The notes beneath the pieces were generated by a model. The model was not told the DNA's origin, ran no database searches, and saw only the letters and a program-made list of their open reading frames with translations. Shown in pieces: positions 44,678-56,746 of a stretch of DNA of 64,000 nt. The DNA is from Cyanophora paradoxa (taxonomy: Eukaryota; Glaucocystophyceae; Cyanophorales; Cyanophoraceae): the NCBI GenBank assembly GCA_004431415.1, contig QPMI01000201.1:1-64000 (forward strand). The letters run 5' to 3'. Positions within the stretch are counted from its first letter, which is position 1; each line of letters begins with the position of its first letter. The position numbers and the translations under genes were made by a program.

Positions 44678-46019
44678 CTATACGCAGCAGTAGACTGCAG
44701 CTGCAGGATATATATATCGATACGCACCCTTTGGGGGCGACCAGTAGCTATAGGCGTCCCTGAACGTCCGCTGGCCGCTGGTGCGCCCTTCGCAGCCGCG
44801 GGATCTCCGGGCGCGCGCTTGGAGCTGCGCTTCGGTTTGAGCTTGAGGCGTGCACGGGGGCGACGAGTACTGCGCGGGATGGCGGGCGCACCGCTTCCCG
44901 TGACCGGTCGAGGCCGCTGAGGTCGGCGCCATTTGGAGGCCCGCATTCGGGCCCGAGCTCGACGCTTGCGCGTCGGATCCGAGGGCGCCCGGCGCCGGCT
45001 CCGGCGGAGGCGCGGAATTTGAGGGCGCCGGCCCTGCGTGCGCCTCGCCCTCCTCGCTCGAGCTCGACGACGAGCTCCCAGCGGCCCCCCTCGTCGCACT
45101 TGCGCTGATGGTACTTGCTTGCTCCTGCTTGCGCGCCGTGTTCTTCTCCGCCACCCTGCGCGAACGGAATGAGGTTATGATGAGGCTGCGGCCGGGGCAC
45201 CAGATCTAGAGATCGGCCGCGGCGGCGAAAAGTCGTCGATCGCGAGCTGAGCGGGAGGAGGCGCATGCACGCACGCTGCGATCTTCTCGCGGTTCTTCTC
45301 GTACATGGCCTTGAGATCGGCGAGGCCACCGGGGAAGTAGGTCTGGAGGCGCGGGATGACGTACTTTTCCGCGTAGATGATGTGTATACACAGGCGTGCT
45401 GCAGCTGCCTTGCTGATCGAGCTCAAGGCCGATTCGCGGTCCGTTGTCAGGCCGTATCTGCAGCGTTCAAGCTAATCATATGATGAACGATCGCGACGGC
45501 CACGCGCGCGGGCGCACATAATTTCCATCATCTCGAGGACGGCTGTCGATCGCGCGTACTGAATCAAATGCTCAAATAGCTTGATGTCCTCAAGAAGAGG
45601 GCGCGCCGCGATGAATACGGTGCGAGGGACGATGCTACTCAATTCGCCCTGCCCCAAACGCGATCAAATCAGAGACAGTCAGATATCGATGAGATGTTAG
45701 GAGATTCTCGTATCGATCTTGAGGGTTTAAGCTCTAGATCATAGTACATGCTATGATATCGATATGAGAAATGATGAATGCGGAGGACGCAGCAGATCGA
45801 TCGTGCGGTGGACACAGCAGATCGAATTGTTAACATTTAGCCGTTGCCTTGCTCTAAATCTTGCACGCGTCTCAGTGTCACAGATCTCGCTAATATTTCT
45901 AATCATTAGAGATTCCAAAATCAATGTGCGCTCACTTCATATGATTTGAGATACGCTGCCTCATCCCCTCCGAAAAATGTTGCCGTGCCATAAGCTTCGA
46001 CGTATCTGCGTTTGTCCAT
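44678..46019 (-). CDS. Unrecognised protein, tandem paralogue B
   Basis: Head-to-tail paralogue of the 42947-44586 gene. The start at 46019 gives MDKRRYVEAYGTATFFGGDE and YLKS. Next come GQGELSSIVPRTVFIAARPL to EMMEIMC, then ALSSISKAAAARLCIHIIYA, EKYVIPRLQTYFPGGLADLK and AMYEKNREKIAACVHAPPPA, then AEKNTARKQEQAST, a Ser/Glu run with a Pro/Ala-rich segment, and RTFRDAYSYWSPPKG ending near 44678. The third and fourth exons are about 85 percent identical to A at the DNA level by eye, while the first two are far more diverged in protein. B lacks a visible counterpart of the last two exons of A. Function unknown. Confidence 0.5.
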
Positions 46020-46101
46020 TTTCTGCATTTGTGCGGGGCCCGTACCGGGGAATCAGGGGAAATGAAACGAGGAATGGCAAGGTCTCAGGCCCTATATATA
46101 G

Positions 46102-46850
46102 CTAGCTATAGGCGGCATGCGCAGGCTGCACCTCTTTTCGGGGACGCTTCGGCTGCCCATCGCGACGTCCACGCCTTGGTGCTGCCGCAGCTGCAGGAGC
46201 CGCGTCCGGGGCGACGGCGGAGGCGGCGGCCGCCTGCGCCGTGTGCTCGTCGCGCAGCTCCTCCCGCATCAAGCCGATGATGGGCGCGAAGCGCGGGTCG
46301 GCCCCCAGGCTCGCGTCGTCCGGGGCCTTCTCCCCGCGCTCCAGCGCGAGGAAGAAGAGCGCGTCGCACACGAGCGCGTGCCCGCGGCTCTCCAGCCGCA
46401 GGTGCTCCTCCAGCGCGCCCTTCACCGCCTGCCGACGCCCACGTGCGCGGGGGCGCGGGCCGGGCGTTCAGTGAACACGATTGTCGAACGCATGTCGAGC
46501 TAGCGATCGTGTGCATGGGCATACATGCGCACCACATCCGTGGGGAGCCTTTTGAAGACGCCGGGGGCCCGCAGCTGCAGCAAGGCGAGATCTTCCGCCG
46601 GCACGGACTCCGGGGCTCCTGCTTTCTGCAGTACCTCCTTCGCTAGGAAGCTGCGAATGCCGGCGCAGGCCACGGCGCCTCCCGCGGCCGCAGCTGCAGC
46701 CTCGCTGGCGGGCAGCTTGCTGACGCCGGACAGGAGCCGATCGAGACCCGCGGGTGCATTCTCCTTCTTCTCGGCGCACGCGGAGAGAATCCGCAGTCGC
46801 AGCGCATCGCTTATCGCGAAGCGGAAACTGATGCTGATGGCGCCGGCCAT
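46102..46850 (-). CDS. Small hypothetical protein, two exons
   Basis: Exon 1 starts at 46850 (MAGAISISFRFAISDALRLR) and includes RLLSGVSKLPASEAAAAA and AGIRSFLAKEVLQKAGAPES, ending VVRMYAH. A GC-AG intron (about 46434-46512) then leads in frame to AVKGALEEHLRLESRGHALV, CDALFFLALERGEKAPDDAS and DPRFAPIIGLMREELRDEHT, and an Ala-rich then basic tail (RRGRRDGQPKRPRK) ending at 46102. It looks like an all-helical protein with a basic, nuclear-type tail. No family was recognised. Confidence 0.5.
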
Positions 46851-47325
46851 GGACACGCTGGCGATGCGTTCAGCTGTATCGGATGTCCAGCCGCTTCGCC
46901 ACCATCCTCTTGGGGCGTTCCGCAGCGAGCCGGCAGCCGCCCAGAAGCTTCACCGTGCTCCGAGGTGCTGGCCGGAGGCGCCCGCACAGCGCGGCCGGCG
47001 CCGGCCGCTCCAGATCTATGTTAAGCGCGCGAAACTTCTCTGCGCATGCAGCACTCTGCAGCTGCCAGCTGCTGATCAAGGGGTACGGCGAAAAGTTATC
47101 TTCCGGGGTACGGATCACGACCGTCGGAGTACGGGTACCGGTCACGACCGTTTGTCGGGGTAAGCTTAAGGCTAACGGCTGCAGCGCCGTGCATGCGCAT
47201 ATGCGTGAGACGTCACGGCGTCGACGGATCCCGGACGGACACAGCGAATGGGCCGGCCAGTGCAGCGCTACGGCTGTGGCTAGCGCTAGCTATATAGGCC
47301 GGCGGCGGCCCTAGGGGCCCTAAAG
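46851..47325. other. Intergenic
   Basis: Between the small hypothetical gene start and the stop of the next minus-strand gene. Open frames here have no supporting features. Nothing was identified. Confidence 0.4.
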
Positions 47326-50289
47326 CTAGGACGCGGAGCTCGAGGGGGCCGGGGTGGGGCACTGTGCGAGGGCGGCGCGGAGGGCGGCACAGTGGGCCTC
47401 GAGGCGCTGGGCGGCGAGCTCCCAGAAGACCCAAGAGCGGAGCTCGACGCCGAGGGCGGCACGGAAGCTCTCCTCGGCGGGGCGCGCCCCGAGGCCGGCG
47501 AGCAGCGCGTCGAACTCGGCCCCGAAGGCCGCGCCCCGCTGCTGCTCCAGCTCCAGCAGCCCGCACGCCGCCAGCCGCCCGAAGCGCTCCGCGAAGCCCG
47601 CCCCCGGCTCGCCCAGCGCCGCCAGCCAGACCGCGCCCAGCGAGGCTGCCCCGCAGTCAGGGGCGGGGCGGGGCGGGAGGGGCGGGCAGGGGGACGGACT
47701 GGGGAGGGCCGTGAGGGTGTCCTCGCCGTACCACTCCCGCAGGCTCTGCGACCCGCGGGCGATCAGCGAGGGGCGGGCTGGGGGCCCCGGGGTGGGAGGG
47801 CGGGGGGGGCGGGCCTGCTCCATGAGGGCGGGGAGGGCGCCCTCGGCGGCGACGGCGGGGACGCCCTCGAGGCGGAGGAGGGCGCGCTGGAAGTCCCAGA
47901 GGGCGGGGCGGTAGAGGCCGAGGTCGGCGGCGCGCTGGGCGCCGGCCCAGGCGAGGGCGGCGCGCTCGGGGGCGGCGAGGGCGGGGTCGGCGAGGGCCCC
48001 CTCGAGGGCCCGCAGCTCGAAGAAGGAGGCCACCGCGTCGCCCAGCGCCGGCCCCTTCGCCCCGTACCGCGTCCCCAGCACCCCCGCCTCCCGCCGCCGC
48101 TCCTCCAGGTAGCTCTGCCTGCGCCCGCCGCTCGCTTGCGCCCCAGCGAGCGCCGCCCCGCGGCCGGCGAGCGCACCCGACGGCGCGGGCGAGGGTCGGC
48201 AGCGCGAGGGGCCTGCGGAGGGGGTCGGGGGCGCTGGCGGGGGCGGGCAGCGGGGCGGACCCCAGGGCGGCGGAGGGGAGGGCGATGTAGGCCGCCCGCG
48301 AGCGGGTCATGAGGTGCACGGCGGGGAGCCGACCTCCGCCGAGACCCCTGCCGCCCCTCAGCGGCCGCCAGCACGGGGCGCGGGGCGGGGCGGGCGCACG
48401 GAGGCGGCCGGCGGCGAGGGCGGCGGGGAGGTCGCGGCCGAAGTGGGGCCGAGGAGGGCGGCGAGGCGCGCGAGGGCGGCCTCGGGGCGCGCCTCGGGGA
48501 AGTCGGCGGGGAGGGCGGCGGGGCGGCGGTGCGAGAGCGCGAAGTCGCGCTCGGAGAGGGCGCCCCGTACAGCGCCGGGCCGGCGGCGCGCAGCAGGCCC
48601 CGCACCGCCTCCCGGCAGCGCGCCTCGGCGAGCGCCACGCCCTCCGCCGTCTCCCGCCCCACCAGCGCCTCCTCCTCCGCCCCGCGCGCCGCGTCCGGCG
48701 CCCCCAGGCCCCGCGCGACGTGCCCCACCTCTGCCCCGCATGCACCCCGTCAGACGGGAGCCGAGCGAGGGCGGGGGCGGAAAGAGCAAAGCCTGGGGCG
48801 GGCCGGAGAGGAAGAAGGCATAGACGACGACGTGCTCCGGCGGGGGCGCCTCGTTCGGCAGGTACCTGCTCGCCCGCCGCCGCCCCGCCCACACCTCGAT
48901 GCCGAGCCGGGGAGGAGCAGGCAGGGGTGTACCCCATCTGGGCGGCAGCGGTGACGTCCTGCATGCTCTCGACGACCTGCGCGGGGTCAGCTGCGGGGGC
49001 GGGGCGGGGCGGGGCGGGGCGGGCCTGGCGGGCGTCGTTGGGGAGGCGCTGGAGGACGTCGTCCTGCGCGAGCGCATGCAGCGCCTGCCGCCGCCTGCCC
49101 CGCCCCGCCCTGCCTCGTCGGCCCCGGCCCCGGCGCCCGGGCGGGGCGGGGCGCGCACGCGCGGCCGAAGAAGAAGCGGAGGTGGAAGGCCGCCTCCTCG
49201 TGGTTCTCGCCGGGCCCCGCCAGCTGCCTGCGCGCCCGCCGCCGTCGCCCGGGGGCGCGGGGGCGCGGGGGCGCGGGGGCGCGGGGGCGGGGCGGACGCG
49301 GCGAGGGCGGCGAAGGCGTCGTCGCGGAGGGTCAAGTCCCCCGCCATCGCCCGCAGCGTCGTTGCCCGCTCTGTGAAGCCCTGCGGCCGCCCTCAGGCCC
49401 CTCTCTGCCTCCCGCGCCCCTCACTCCGCACGCGCGCACGTTGAGGGCCCCCGCGACGCGCTCCTCGAGCTCCTCGCGCGCCACCAGCTGCGCCGCCGCC
49501 GCCAGGTCACTGCACACCCCGTACGCCTCGAAGTACTGCTTGAGAAGGCCACCCATCTCGCCGAGCAGCGGGAGGAAGAGCGCCGGCGGCAGCTCGCCCC
49601 CGTGCGCCCTGTGCATCTCCTGCGCCGCCGCGCCCCGTCGGAAATCTAACTGCAACGATAACAAAGCGCATGCATATGGGATGGAGCTCGAGCGCACCTC
49701 CATGCGGCCGGCGAGGTCGTCCGATGCTTGCTCGAGCGCCCGCCCCACTTCGTCGATGTACGCAAGGTCCTGTGGACCGCGCGGCTCGCCGGCGATGGCG
49801 CACGCCTCAGCGCAGGCGAGCGAACCCGCTCAAAGGCCGGGTCCTCGCCGTCCGCCAGCTGCGGGTACTCGGCCAAGCGCCACTCCGCATCGACTGGCGC
49901 CGACGTCGGCTCCGTCGCGAGCGGCCGGCGCGGAGCCGCTCGGATGGATGGCGCTGGGAGAGCGCGGCTCGCGTATGCGGCTTGCACAGCCGCGCGGGCC
50001 GAACTGGCGGGCGCGATGTGAGCATGCCTTGCGCCGGCCGCGGAGATCGGCCGCGCGGCGCCAATGTGCGCCTGCGAGGGAGCGACGCTCGCCGCGCTCC
50101 TCCAGCAGCGCCGGAGGCCCCGGAGCGCCTGCGTATGCATGATATCGATCGACCAGCTGCAACTCCCTGACTTCTCCCCCCCTCCCCCGGCCGAGGTCTT
50201 CAAGCTTTGCCCGGCCCCCTTCCCCTGCCGCCGGCTCCTCGAAGGCGGTGTTTCGTTGCGAGCTGCTCTATCTTGGACTCCTTAAACAT
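47326..50289 (-). CDS. Unrecognised multi-exon, helix-rich protein
   Basis: A minus-strand gene with a stop at 47326-47328 and a tentative ATG at 50289 (MFKESKIEQLATKHRLRG). Coding-looking exons in order: WRLAEYPQLADGEDPAFERV; LEQASDDLAGRME, spliced to DFRRGAAAQEMHRAHGG; LFLPLLGEMGGLLKQYFEAY, GVCSDLAAAAQLVAREELEE; GFTERATTLRAMAGDLTLRD; ENHEEAAFHLRFFFGR; DPAQVVESMQDVTAAAQMGY; VVVYAFFLSGPPQALLFPPP; ALFALSERDFALSHRRPA; GTRYGAKGPALGDAVASFFE, LRALEGALADPALAAPERAA; SQSLREWYGEDTLTALPS; and FRAALGVELRSWVFWELAAQ near the end. The repeated helical character suggests a scaffold or repeat-type fold, but I could not place it in a family. Exon borders are mostly unverified, so the span may include more than one gene. 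Confidence 0.45.
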
Positions 50290-50454
50290 CGAATTCAACA
50301 GCGCCTCGCTAGCTGCCGCCTCGCCCACGCTGTGGGAGCCTACAGCTGCCGCCACGCCCTTCTAGTCCTGCAGCAGCCGACGCGTACGATGTCGACGTGG
50401 AGCCCTGGTTTCCCGCAGGCGCAGGCACGGGCGCCGGGGCGCTGGGCGGGCTAG

Positions 50455-51340
50455 CTATAGGGGGCGTGGCGGCCGATGGGCGCGGTTGGTGGGACTCGGA
50501 CGGGGCGCCGGAGGAGGATCCTGCGGGGCGGGGGAGGGGCCGGCGGGGCGCCGCGGGGAAGGGGAGGGGGTCCCGAGAGGGAAGGCGGAGGACGCGCTGG
50601 AAGTAAGCGGGGGGCAGGACGCCCGCCGCGTCTCCGGGGCACAGGATCACGCCGTTCGCCGAGCGGTAGAACTCGTATCCGTCCTCCAGCGCCCGCCGCA
50701 CGTCCACGTACACAGCCACCTCGCAGTTGCCCCGCATCCCTGCCGCCACGGCCACGCCGCGTCGGCGCGCGGCGGGGGCGGGACGCAGCGGGGCGCGAAC
50801 CACTGATGACCTCCCCCGGCTCGCCCTCGGCGAGGTGGATGTGGGCGCGGCTCATTCGCTTGAGCCCCTCTCCCTTGATCACCTCCCAGGCGCGCAGATA
50901 GGTGCCGTGCACGCAGACGAGCGGGGCGGAGGAGGCGTCCACGCGCTGCAGCTCGAGGTCCTTGACCTCAATCGAGTGGCCTTGGTTCGCTCGGATGTGC
51001 AGCGCCCCCTCGATCTCTTCTAGCTTGAATCGCTGCTTCGCATTTTCCGCTACAACGCGCTCCACGTCCGCCAGCGTCCAGCCCCGCAGGCTCTTGTGCG
51101 CCAGCACGTCCTCCACCCTAGCGAAGCCATCCGTCCGCATCGCCACGCCTGGGCCGTGCGACGATCATGGAACGCGCCTGCGTGATTGGCTCTTACTCCT
51201 GCACCTTCCTTGTCGGCGGCGTGCCGCAGGAGCCACGAGAGCTTCTTACTCAGGCTCACCAGCGGGTCCTCGTCGCGCGCGCCACCGCGGCCGCCACCGC
51301 GGCCGCCACCTCGACCACCGCGGTCTCCGCGACCCGACAT
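50455..51340 (-). CDS. TPT1: tRNA 2'-phosphotransferase (Tpt1/KptA family)
   Basis: Removes the 2'-phosphate left at the tRNA splice junction, using NAD+. The start at 51340 gives an RGG-rich N-terminus followed by the family signature SLSKKLSWLLRHAADKEG. A 56-nt intron (51149-51204) follows, then VAMRTDGFARVEDVLAHKSL, RFKL, IRANQGHSIEV, VCVHGTYLRAWEVIKGEGL and MSRAHIHLAEG. A second intron (50740-50800) leads to MRGNCEVAVYVDVRRALEDG and the closing FYRSANGVILCPGD and LPPAYFQRV. The conserved Arg of LLRH, the His of VHGT and the Arg of SRAHIH are present. The C-terminus beyond the fold is uncertain. Splicing after FQR would end at 50455, reading through would end at 50309. It is divergent from the kinesin with only about 55 bp between start codons. 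Confidence 0.88.
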
Positions 51341-51395
51341 TCACGCCGCTGGAACTGCGGAACTCCGGGCCGCGTCGGACTTGCGATGGGCAGCT

Positions 51396-54300
51396 ATGAG
51401 CGACACACCCAGACGCGGATATCGATGGGCCCGAAGAATCTTGCGGGCCACCTGCGGCTGGCTGCTGGTGCTCAGTCCGCGGCCGCGGCTCAGATCGATT
51501 GCGGATGAAGTTGGGGGGGATACGCGAATCAACAAACGGTTCAGCGTGAACCCAGCTGCTGAGCTTCCGACAGCATCGCCGCGTGCACGGGCGGCAGCCG
51601 AAGGCGAGGGAGCGCCGGAAATGGATCGCGTGGATGAGACCCCCGCGCGGTCGAGAGTGCTAGAACCCGCTAGCGCCTCCCGCGGGGCCGGGACGCTCAG
51701 CCGCTCGATGACCTTCTCGGCATCGACAATTAGAGCGCATCATCAGCCGCTCGAGCCGCCAACGCCTTCTGGCGCGTCGCGGAGGCTAGATTTGGATGCA
51801 GTGCAGGGGCTCGCTCCAGCCGCGACGGGGCCTTCGGCCAAGAGGCAGAAGGCTGAAGAGCCCGTACGCGGCGCCGTCATCATTCGGGGCAACATGGAAA
51901 AGTACAGTGCGCAGCATGCAGGGGCCGCTCGACGCGCCTCACGGCGCGCGCCGATCATTCTCCCGGCGCGCAGACGCCATCGGGCAGCCGTGCGTCAGGA
52001 TCCAAATCTCGCAGGACGGGACGAAGCTCGTGTGGACGGACGGGTCGGAGAAGAGCGAGCAGCACTTCGAGCTGGGCAGCAGCAAGGCCTACCCGGCGTG
52101 TAGCACACACGAGGAGGTCTTCGAGGGGACGGTCCGCGAGGTCGTCGACAAGTTCGTGCGGGAGGGCTCCAACGCGGCCCTCTGCGCGGTGCGGCCCGCA
52201 CCGCGCGCCCCGCCCCGCCCACGCGCTGAGGCCGGGGGCGGGCCGGGGGCGGTGCAGTACGGGCAGACGGGCTCGGGCAAGACGTTCATGATGAGGGGCG
52301 CCGGCGGGGCGGCGGACGGGCGCGGCGGCCTCGTGCACCTGGCCATCCGGCACCTCTTTGCGGCGGCGGCGCGCCCCGGGCGCGAGGTCAGGGTCTCGAG
52401 CTTCCAGGTCGACCAGGACGGGGTCGGGGACCTGCTGCAGCCCGGGGGCCCGCAGCTGAGGCTCTTCGACCACGCCGAGCGGGGTACCGTCGTACGGGAC
52501 CTGCGGAGCGAGCCCGTGGCGAGCGCGGAGGCGGCGGTCGCGGTCTTCGAGCGGAGCTGGGAGGGCCGCGCGGTGGCGAGCACGGGCGCTAACGACAAGA
52601 GCTCGCGCTCGCACGCCTTCTTCCGCGTGGAGCTGACGGACCTGCTGCTGGGGACGCGGACGCTGGACCTGGTGGACCTGGCCGGCTCGGAGAACGCGAA
52701 GGTGACGGAGGGCCTGTCGCCGCGCTCCCGCAAGAAGCGCCTCGACGAGGGCGCCGCAATCAACGAGTCCCTCTGCGCCCTCCGCCGCCTCGTCCTCCAG
52801 CTCAAGCAGGCCCGCCGCCCCCGCTCCGCCCCGCCCCGTGCCGCCGGCACCTCTCGCCTGACGGCCCGGCGGGCGGCGGGGCGGCAGGGCGAGTCGGGGA
52901 CCTTCCGGGAGCAGGCGCTGACGCGGCTGCTGAAGGGCGCCCTGACGAGCAACTCGGCGACCTGCGTCCTCGCCTGCGTCAAGCCCGAGCCCGAGGCCGC
53001 ACCCGAGACCAAGAACACGATCAGCGTGCGCGGCGATCCGCTCCGCGCTGCGCCGCGGATCCGCCCCGATGTGACGGCCGCGGCAGTTCCTGCGGGACGT
53101 GACGAGCCTGCGGGTGGCGGCGCGGGGCGCCGCTGCCCCCTCTGGCGCCACCTCCGCGCAGCTCGAGACCCTCCGCGTCCGCCCCGCACCGCCCGGCCCC
53201 CCGCCCGCCGAAGACCTCCCCCGGGGCGCCGTACTCACGACCGGCGGCCGCGGGCGCAGGTGGCGCTGGGCGAGGCGGAGGCCGGGGCGGAGGCGGCGCG
53301 CGCCGAGCGGGACGCGGCGCTGCGGGAGGCGCAGGAGGCGGCCAGGCTCGAGGCGGCGCTGCGGGCCGAGCTCGAGGCGGCCCGGCGCGAGGCGGCGGCG
53401 CGCGAGGAGGCGCTCCGGGGCGAGCTCGCCGCCGCCGAGGCCCGCGAGGCCTCCGCCCACCGCGCCGTCTCCGTGCGCCACGCCGCCCCGCCCCGCCGCA
53501 CCACTCGAGCGTGGGCCGACGCGGCGGCGCGGGGGCAGCTGGCGCGGCGGGAGGCGGAGCACGCGCGGGCCGAGGCGGAGCAGGCGGCGACGAGCGCCGG
53601 GGAGATCGCCGCGAAGCTCGCCCGCGCCACCGCCGACCTCGCGGCGCGCCCCCGCCCCGGCCCCGCCGCCCGCCTCCGGCCGTCCCGCTGATGCGAGCGA
53701 GGGCAGGCGGCGGAGGAGAGGGCGGCGGGGGCCGCCGCGGAGCGGGAGGAGGCGCTCGCCGAGGCCGGGCGCCTGCGGGCCGCCCTCGAGGCGCGCCCGC
53801 CCCCTCCGCCCTCGACGCCGGCCGCGGGGCCGAGCCGTGCACGCAGGAGGCGGAGGCGGCGGCGGGCCGGGCGGCCGCGGAGCGGGCCTCGGCGGAGGAG
53901 CGGGCGCGCGCAGCCGAGGAGCGGGCCCGCATCGCCGAGGAGGCGGCGGCTCGGGCGGTGCGACCCCGCCCGCGCAGCGCTCCCTGCTGCTCTCGCCTTA
54001 GTCGGCGCGGCAGGGAGCGGAGGCGCGGGAGGCATCGCAGAGGGCGGCGCGCGCTGCTGAGGGCCTGCGGGACAAGCTCGCGGTGCGCGCTGACCTCCGC
54101 CGGGCCCCGCGGCTGCCGGCGGCGGGCGAGGCGGGGCGGCGGGCGCAGCGCATGGAGGAGCGGGCGCTGGCGGCGGAGGTGGAGGCCGCGGAGGCGCGCG
54201 AGGCCGCCGCCGAGGCCGCCGCCGCCCTCCAGGCCCGCCTCGACGTGCGCCCCGCCCGCTCCCGCGCCCCGCTACCCGCCCGCCGACCCTCGCTTCGGTC

Positions 54301-56746
54301 GAACAGGCCGCCGAGGCGGCGGCAGAGGCGGCGCGCGCGGAGGCCCTCGGCCGGGCGGAGGAACTGCGCGCCGAGCAGCAGGCGCGGCGGGCGGCAGAGG
54401 CGGCAGCCGAGGCGGTGCGCGCGCAGGGACAAGGCCGGTCGGAAGAAGCGCGCGCGGCGCAGCGGGCGCGGGAGGCTGCGGAAGCGGCGGTCGAGGCGGC
54501 GCGGGCGGAGGCATCTGGCCGGGCGGAGCAGCTGCGCTGCGAGCAGCGGGCGCGGGAGGAGGCGGAGGCGGCGGCGAGGAGGGCAGCCGACTCTGCGAGG
54601 GCGGCGGCGGAGGCGTCGGTGGCGATGTCCGAGCGCCTCAAAGCCGCGGAAGCGGAGTCCAGCGAAGTGCGTCGGCCCTTTGCAGGCCCCGCGCCCCGCC
54701 GTCGCGCTCTGAGAGAGGGGCCGGCAGCTGCGGGGCCAGCTCGACGCGCGCAATGCAGAGGCCGCCGCGCTCCGCTCCCGTGCCGAGGCGGCCGAGGCGA
54801 GCAGGGCGGAGCTGGAGGCGAAGCTGGAGTCTGCGGAGGCGCAGCTCGAGCGCAGCCGCGCCAGCCTCGCCAACCGCACCCGTAGCGCCGTGCGCTCGCC
54901 TGCCCCGTGCGTCTGCTGCCGCCGAATTCCGCCGACGCCGCCGTCAAACAGGCGGAGGCGAACGCGGAGCTGGGGGCGGCGCGGGAGGCGGCCGCGGGGC
55001 GGGAGCGCGAGCTGGAGGCCCGGCTCGAGGCGGCAAAGGAGGAGCGGGCGACCCTCACCGCGGCCCTGAACGCTGCCCGAGAGGTGCGCATGCGCGTCCC
55101 GCCGGCGCCTTGGCGGGGCCGGCGGGAGCGAGCGGGGGCGGGGCGCAGGAGGCGGGACGGGGGCGGGAGGAGCTGGAGCGGGCGCAGCGGCAGCTGGAGC
55201 GGGCACGGGCGGAGAGCCACGAGGCCTCGCTGGCGCACCGCCGCGAGATGGACTCCCTGCGCGCCGAGCGCGACGCCATCAAGACGACCCTCGAGGCGCC
55301 CCCGCCCCGCCCCGCCCCGCCCCGCTTGCTTCGCCTCGCTCGTCCGACGGAGGCTGACTGAGCGGGGGCGAACGGCAGCTGACGAAGCGGCAGCTCGAGA
55401 ACGCGAACCAGCAGCGCGAGCTGCAGACCAATCCCGCGGCGGCCGCCGCCGTTGCCGGCACCCCGAGCCGCCGGCCGGCGGCCTCTGCTGCGGGCGTCCC
55501 GGCCTCCCCCGCCCTCTTCCGCTCGCCGGCCCTGCCGCAGCCGCGGCCGGCCGCGACCCCTGCGGCAGCCGCGGCGGCGCCTGAGACGGTTTCGCCGGCG
55601 CAGCCGGACCCGCTCAATGACTCGCCGGCCGCCGACCCGCCCGCGCAGTCGGGCTACGAGGCGGCCGCCGAGCCGAGCGCGCCGGGCGCAGAGCAGGGCG
55701 CTGAGGAGTCGTCGGAGCGCTCGAGCGGGGGCAGCGCGGCGAGCGGCGAGGGGGCCCGCTCGCGCCGCCGCCGCCGCGAGGGGGCGGACGGGAACCTCGG
55801 GGATGCGCCCGGCGAGGAGAAGCCCGCCAAGCGGCGCGGGGGCGGCGGAAGGCGGCGGGGCCGGCGGAGGAGGAGGCGGAGCTGCGGGCGCTAAAGGAGG
55901 CGAACAGCGTCGTGCACTTCCGTCTCGAGCGGGAGCCGGACGTCAAGGCCAGCGAGGAGATGTACTTCGCCCTCGCCCTCGAGCGCGGGCCCTTCCTCGC
56001 CGGCCCGCAGCCTCCGCAGCCGCCGGCGCCGGCGCGGGAGGGGCGGCGCACGCGGAGCGCGGGGCGGGCCGGCGCGCTGGGGATCAGGGCGGAAGGCGGG
56101 GAGACGGTGCCGCTGCGCGGGGCAGAGGACCCCGTGCCGCGGGACCCCTACCAGGCACTCCTCCACGCCCTCTGGAAGGAAATCACTTCCGTGCGCCGGC
56201 CCCCGCCCCCCCCCCCCCCCCCGTCCCCTCGTGCGAGCCCGCGGGGCGGGACAGAACTCGCCGCACTGGTGGGCGATCTACATGCGGGAGGACATGTGGA
56301 ACGTCTACGTGCTGGCGTGCCCCGAGACGGGCGCCGCCATCGCGAGCTTCGAGGCGCTCGCGGAGTACATGCGCGGCAGGGGCGACGCGGGGCTCGCCCC
56401 CGACCGGCCCCTCGTCCTCCGCTTCCGCTTCCGCCCCGACGACAAGGACCTCCAGGAGCGCGCCAGGACCGGCGCCTACGGCAAGCCGCGCCCGCAGCCG
56501 AAGGACCCTGAGAAGGCCCAGAAGCCGAAGACCAAGATCGGGCGCTCGCGGGACGAGAACAGCGACCCGAGCCCCGCGCAGGCGCGCCCTGACCCCGCCC
56601 CGCCCTCCTCGACGGGCGCTGACCGCGAGGCTCGCCCCGGCCGGCAGGCGGCCAGCGCCGGCACCGGCGCCGAGAAGGCGCCGAAGCAGGGCCCCGGAGC
56701 CACCCTCGAGGCCCCGCTCCGCTCGCCCCTTGCCGTCCGCCGCTGA
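51396..56746 (+). CDS. Kinesin with long coiled coil and unusual C-terminal region
   Basis: Microtubule motor. The open frame from 51396 (MSDTPRRGYRW) gives a Ser/Thr-rich head. The motor has QYGQTGSGKTFMM (P-loop), NDKSSRSHAFFRVEL (switch I), DLVDLAGSEN (switch II), INESLCALRRLVLQLK, GTFREQALTRLLKGAL and FLRDVTSLRV. The usual first strand with the RxRP motif is not clear in this reading. From about 53250 to 55300 nearly every exon encodes Ala/Glu/Arg heptad-like coiled coil (for example ALREAQEAARLEAALRAELE). After a Pro/Ser/Arg-rich linker come FRLEREPDVKASEEMYFALA and HWWAIYMREDMWNVYVLACP, ending at 56746. I do not recognise that C-terminal module; it may be a separate gene. The motor is N-terminal to the coil, so it is not a typical C-terminal kinesin-14. 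Confidence 0.78.

Noticed and set aside
42947-46019. Calling the island and paralogues an integrated giant-virus fragment
   Set aside because: No capsid, polymerase, packaging ATPase or other viral hallmark is present, and the genes contain ordinary introns. Composition alone is not enough.
47326-50289. Bro1/ALIX-domain assignment for the multi-exon helical protein
   Set aside because: The helical character and some spacing suggested it, but no diagnostic Bro1 motif could be identified.
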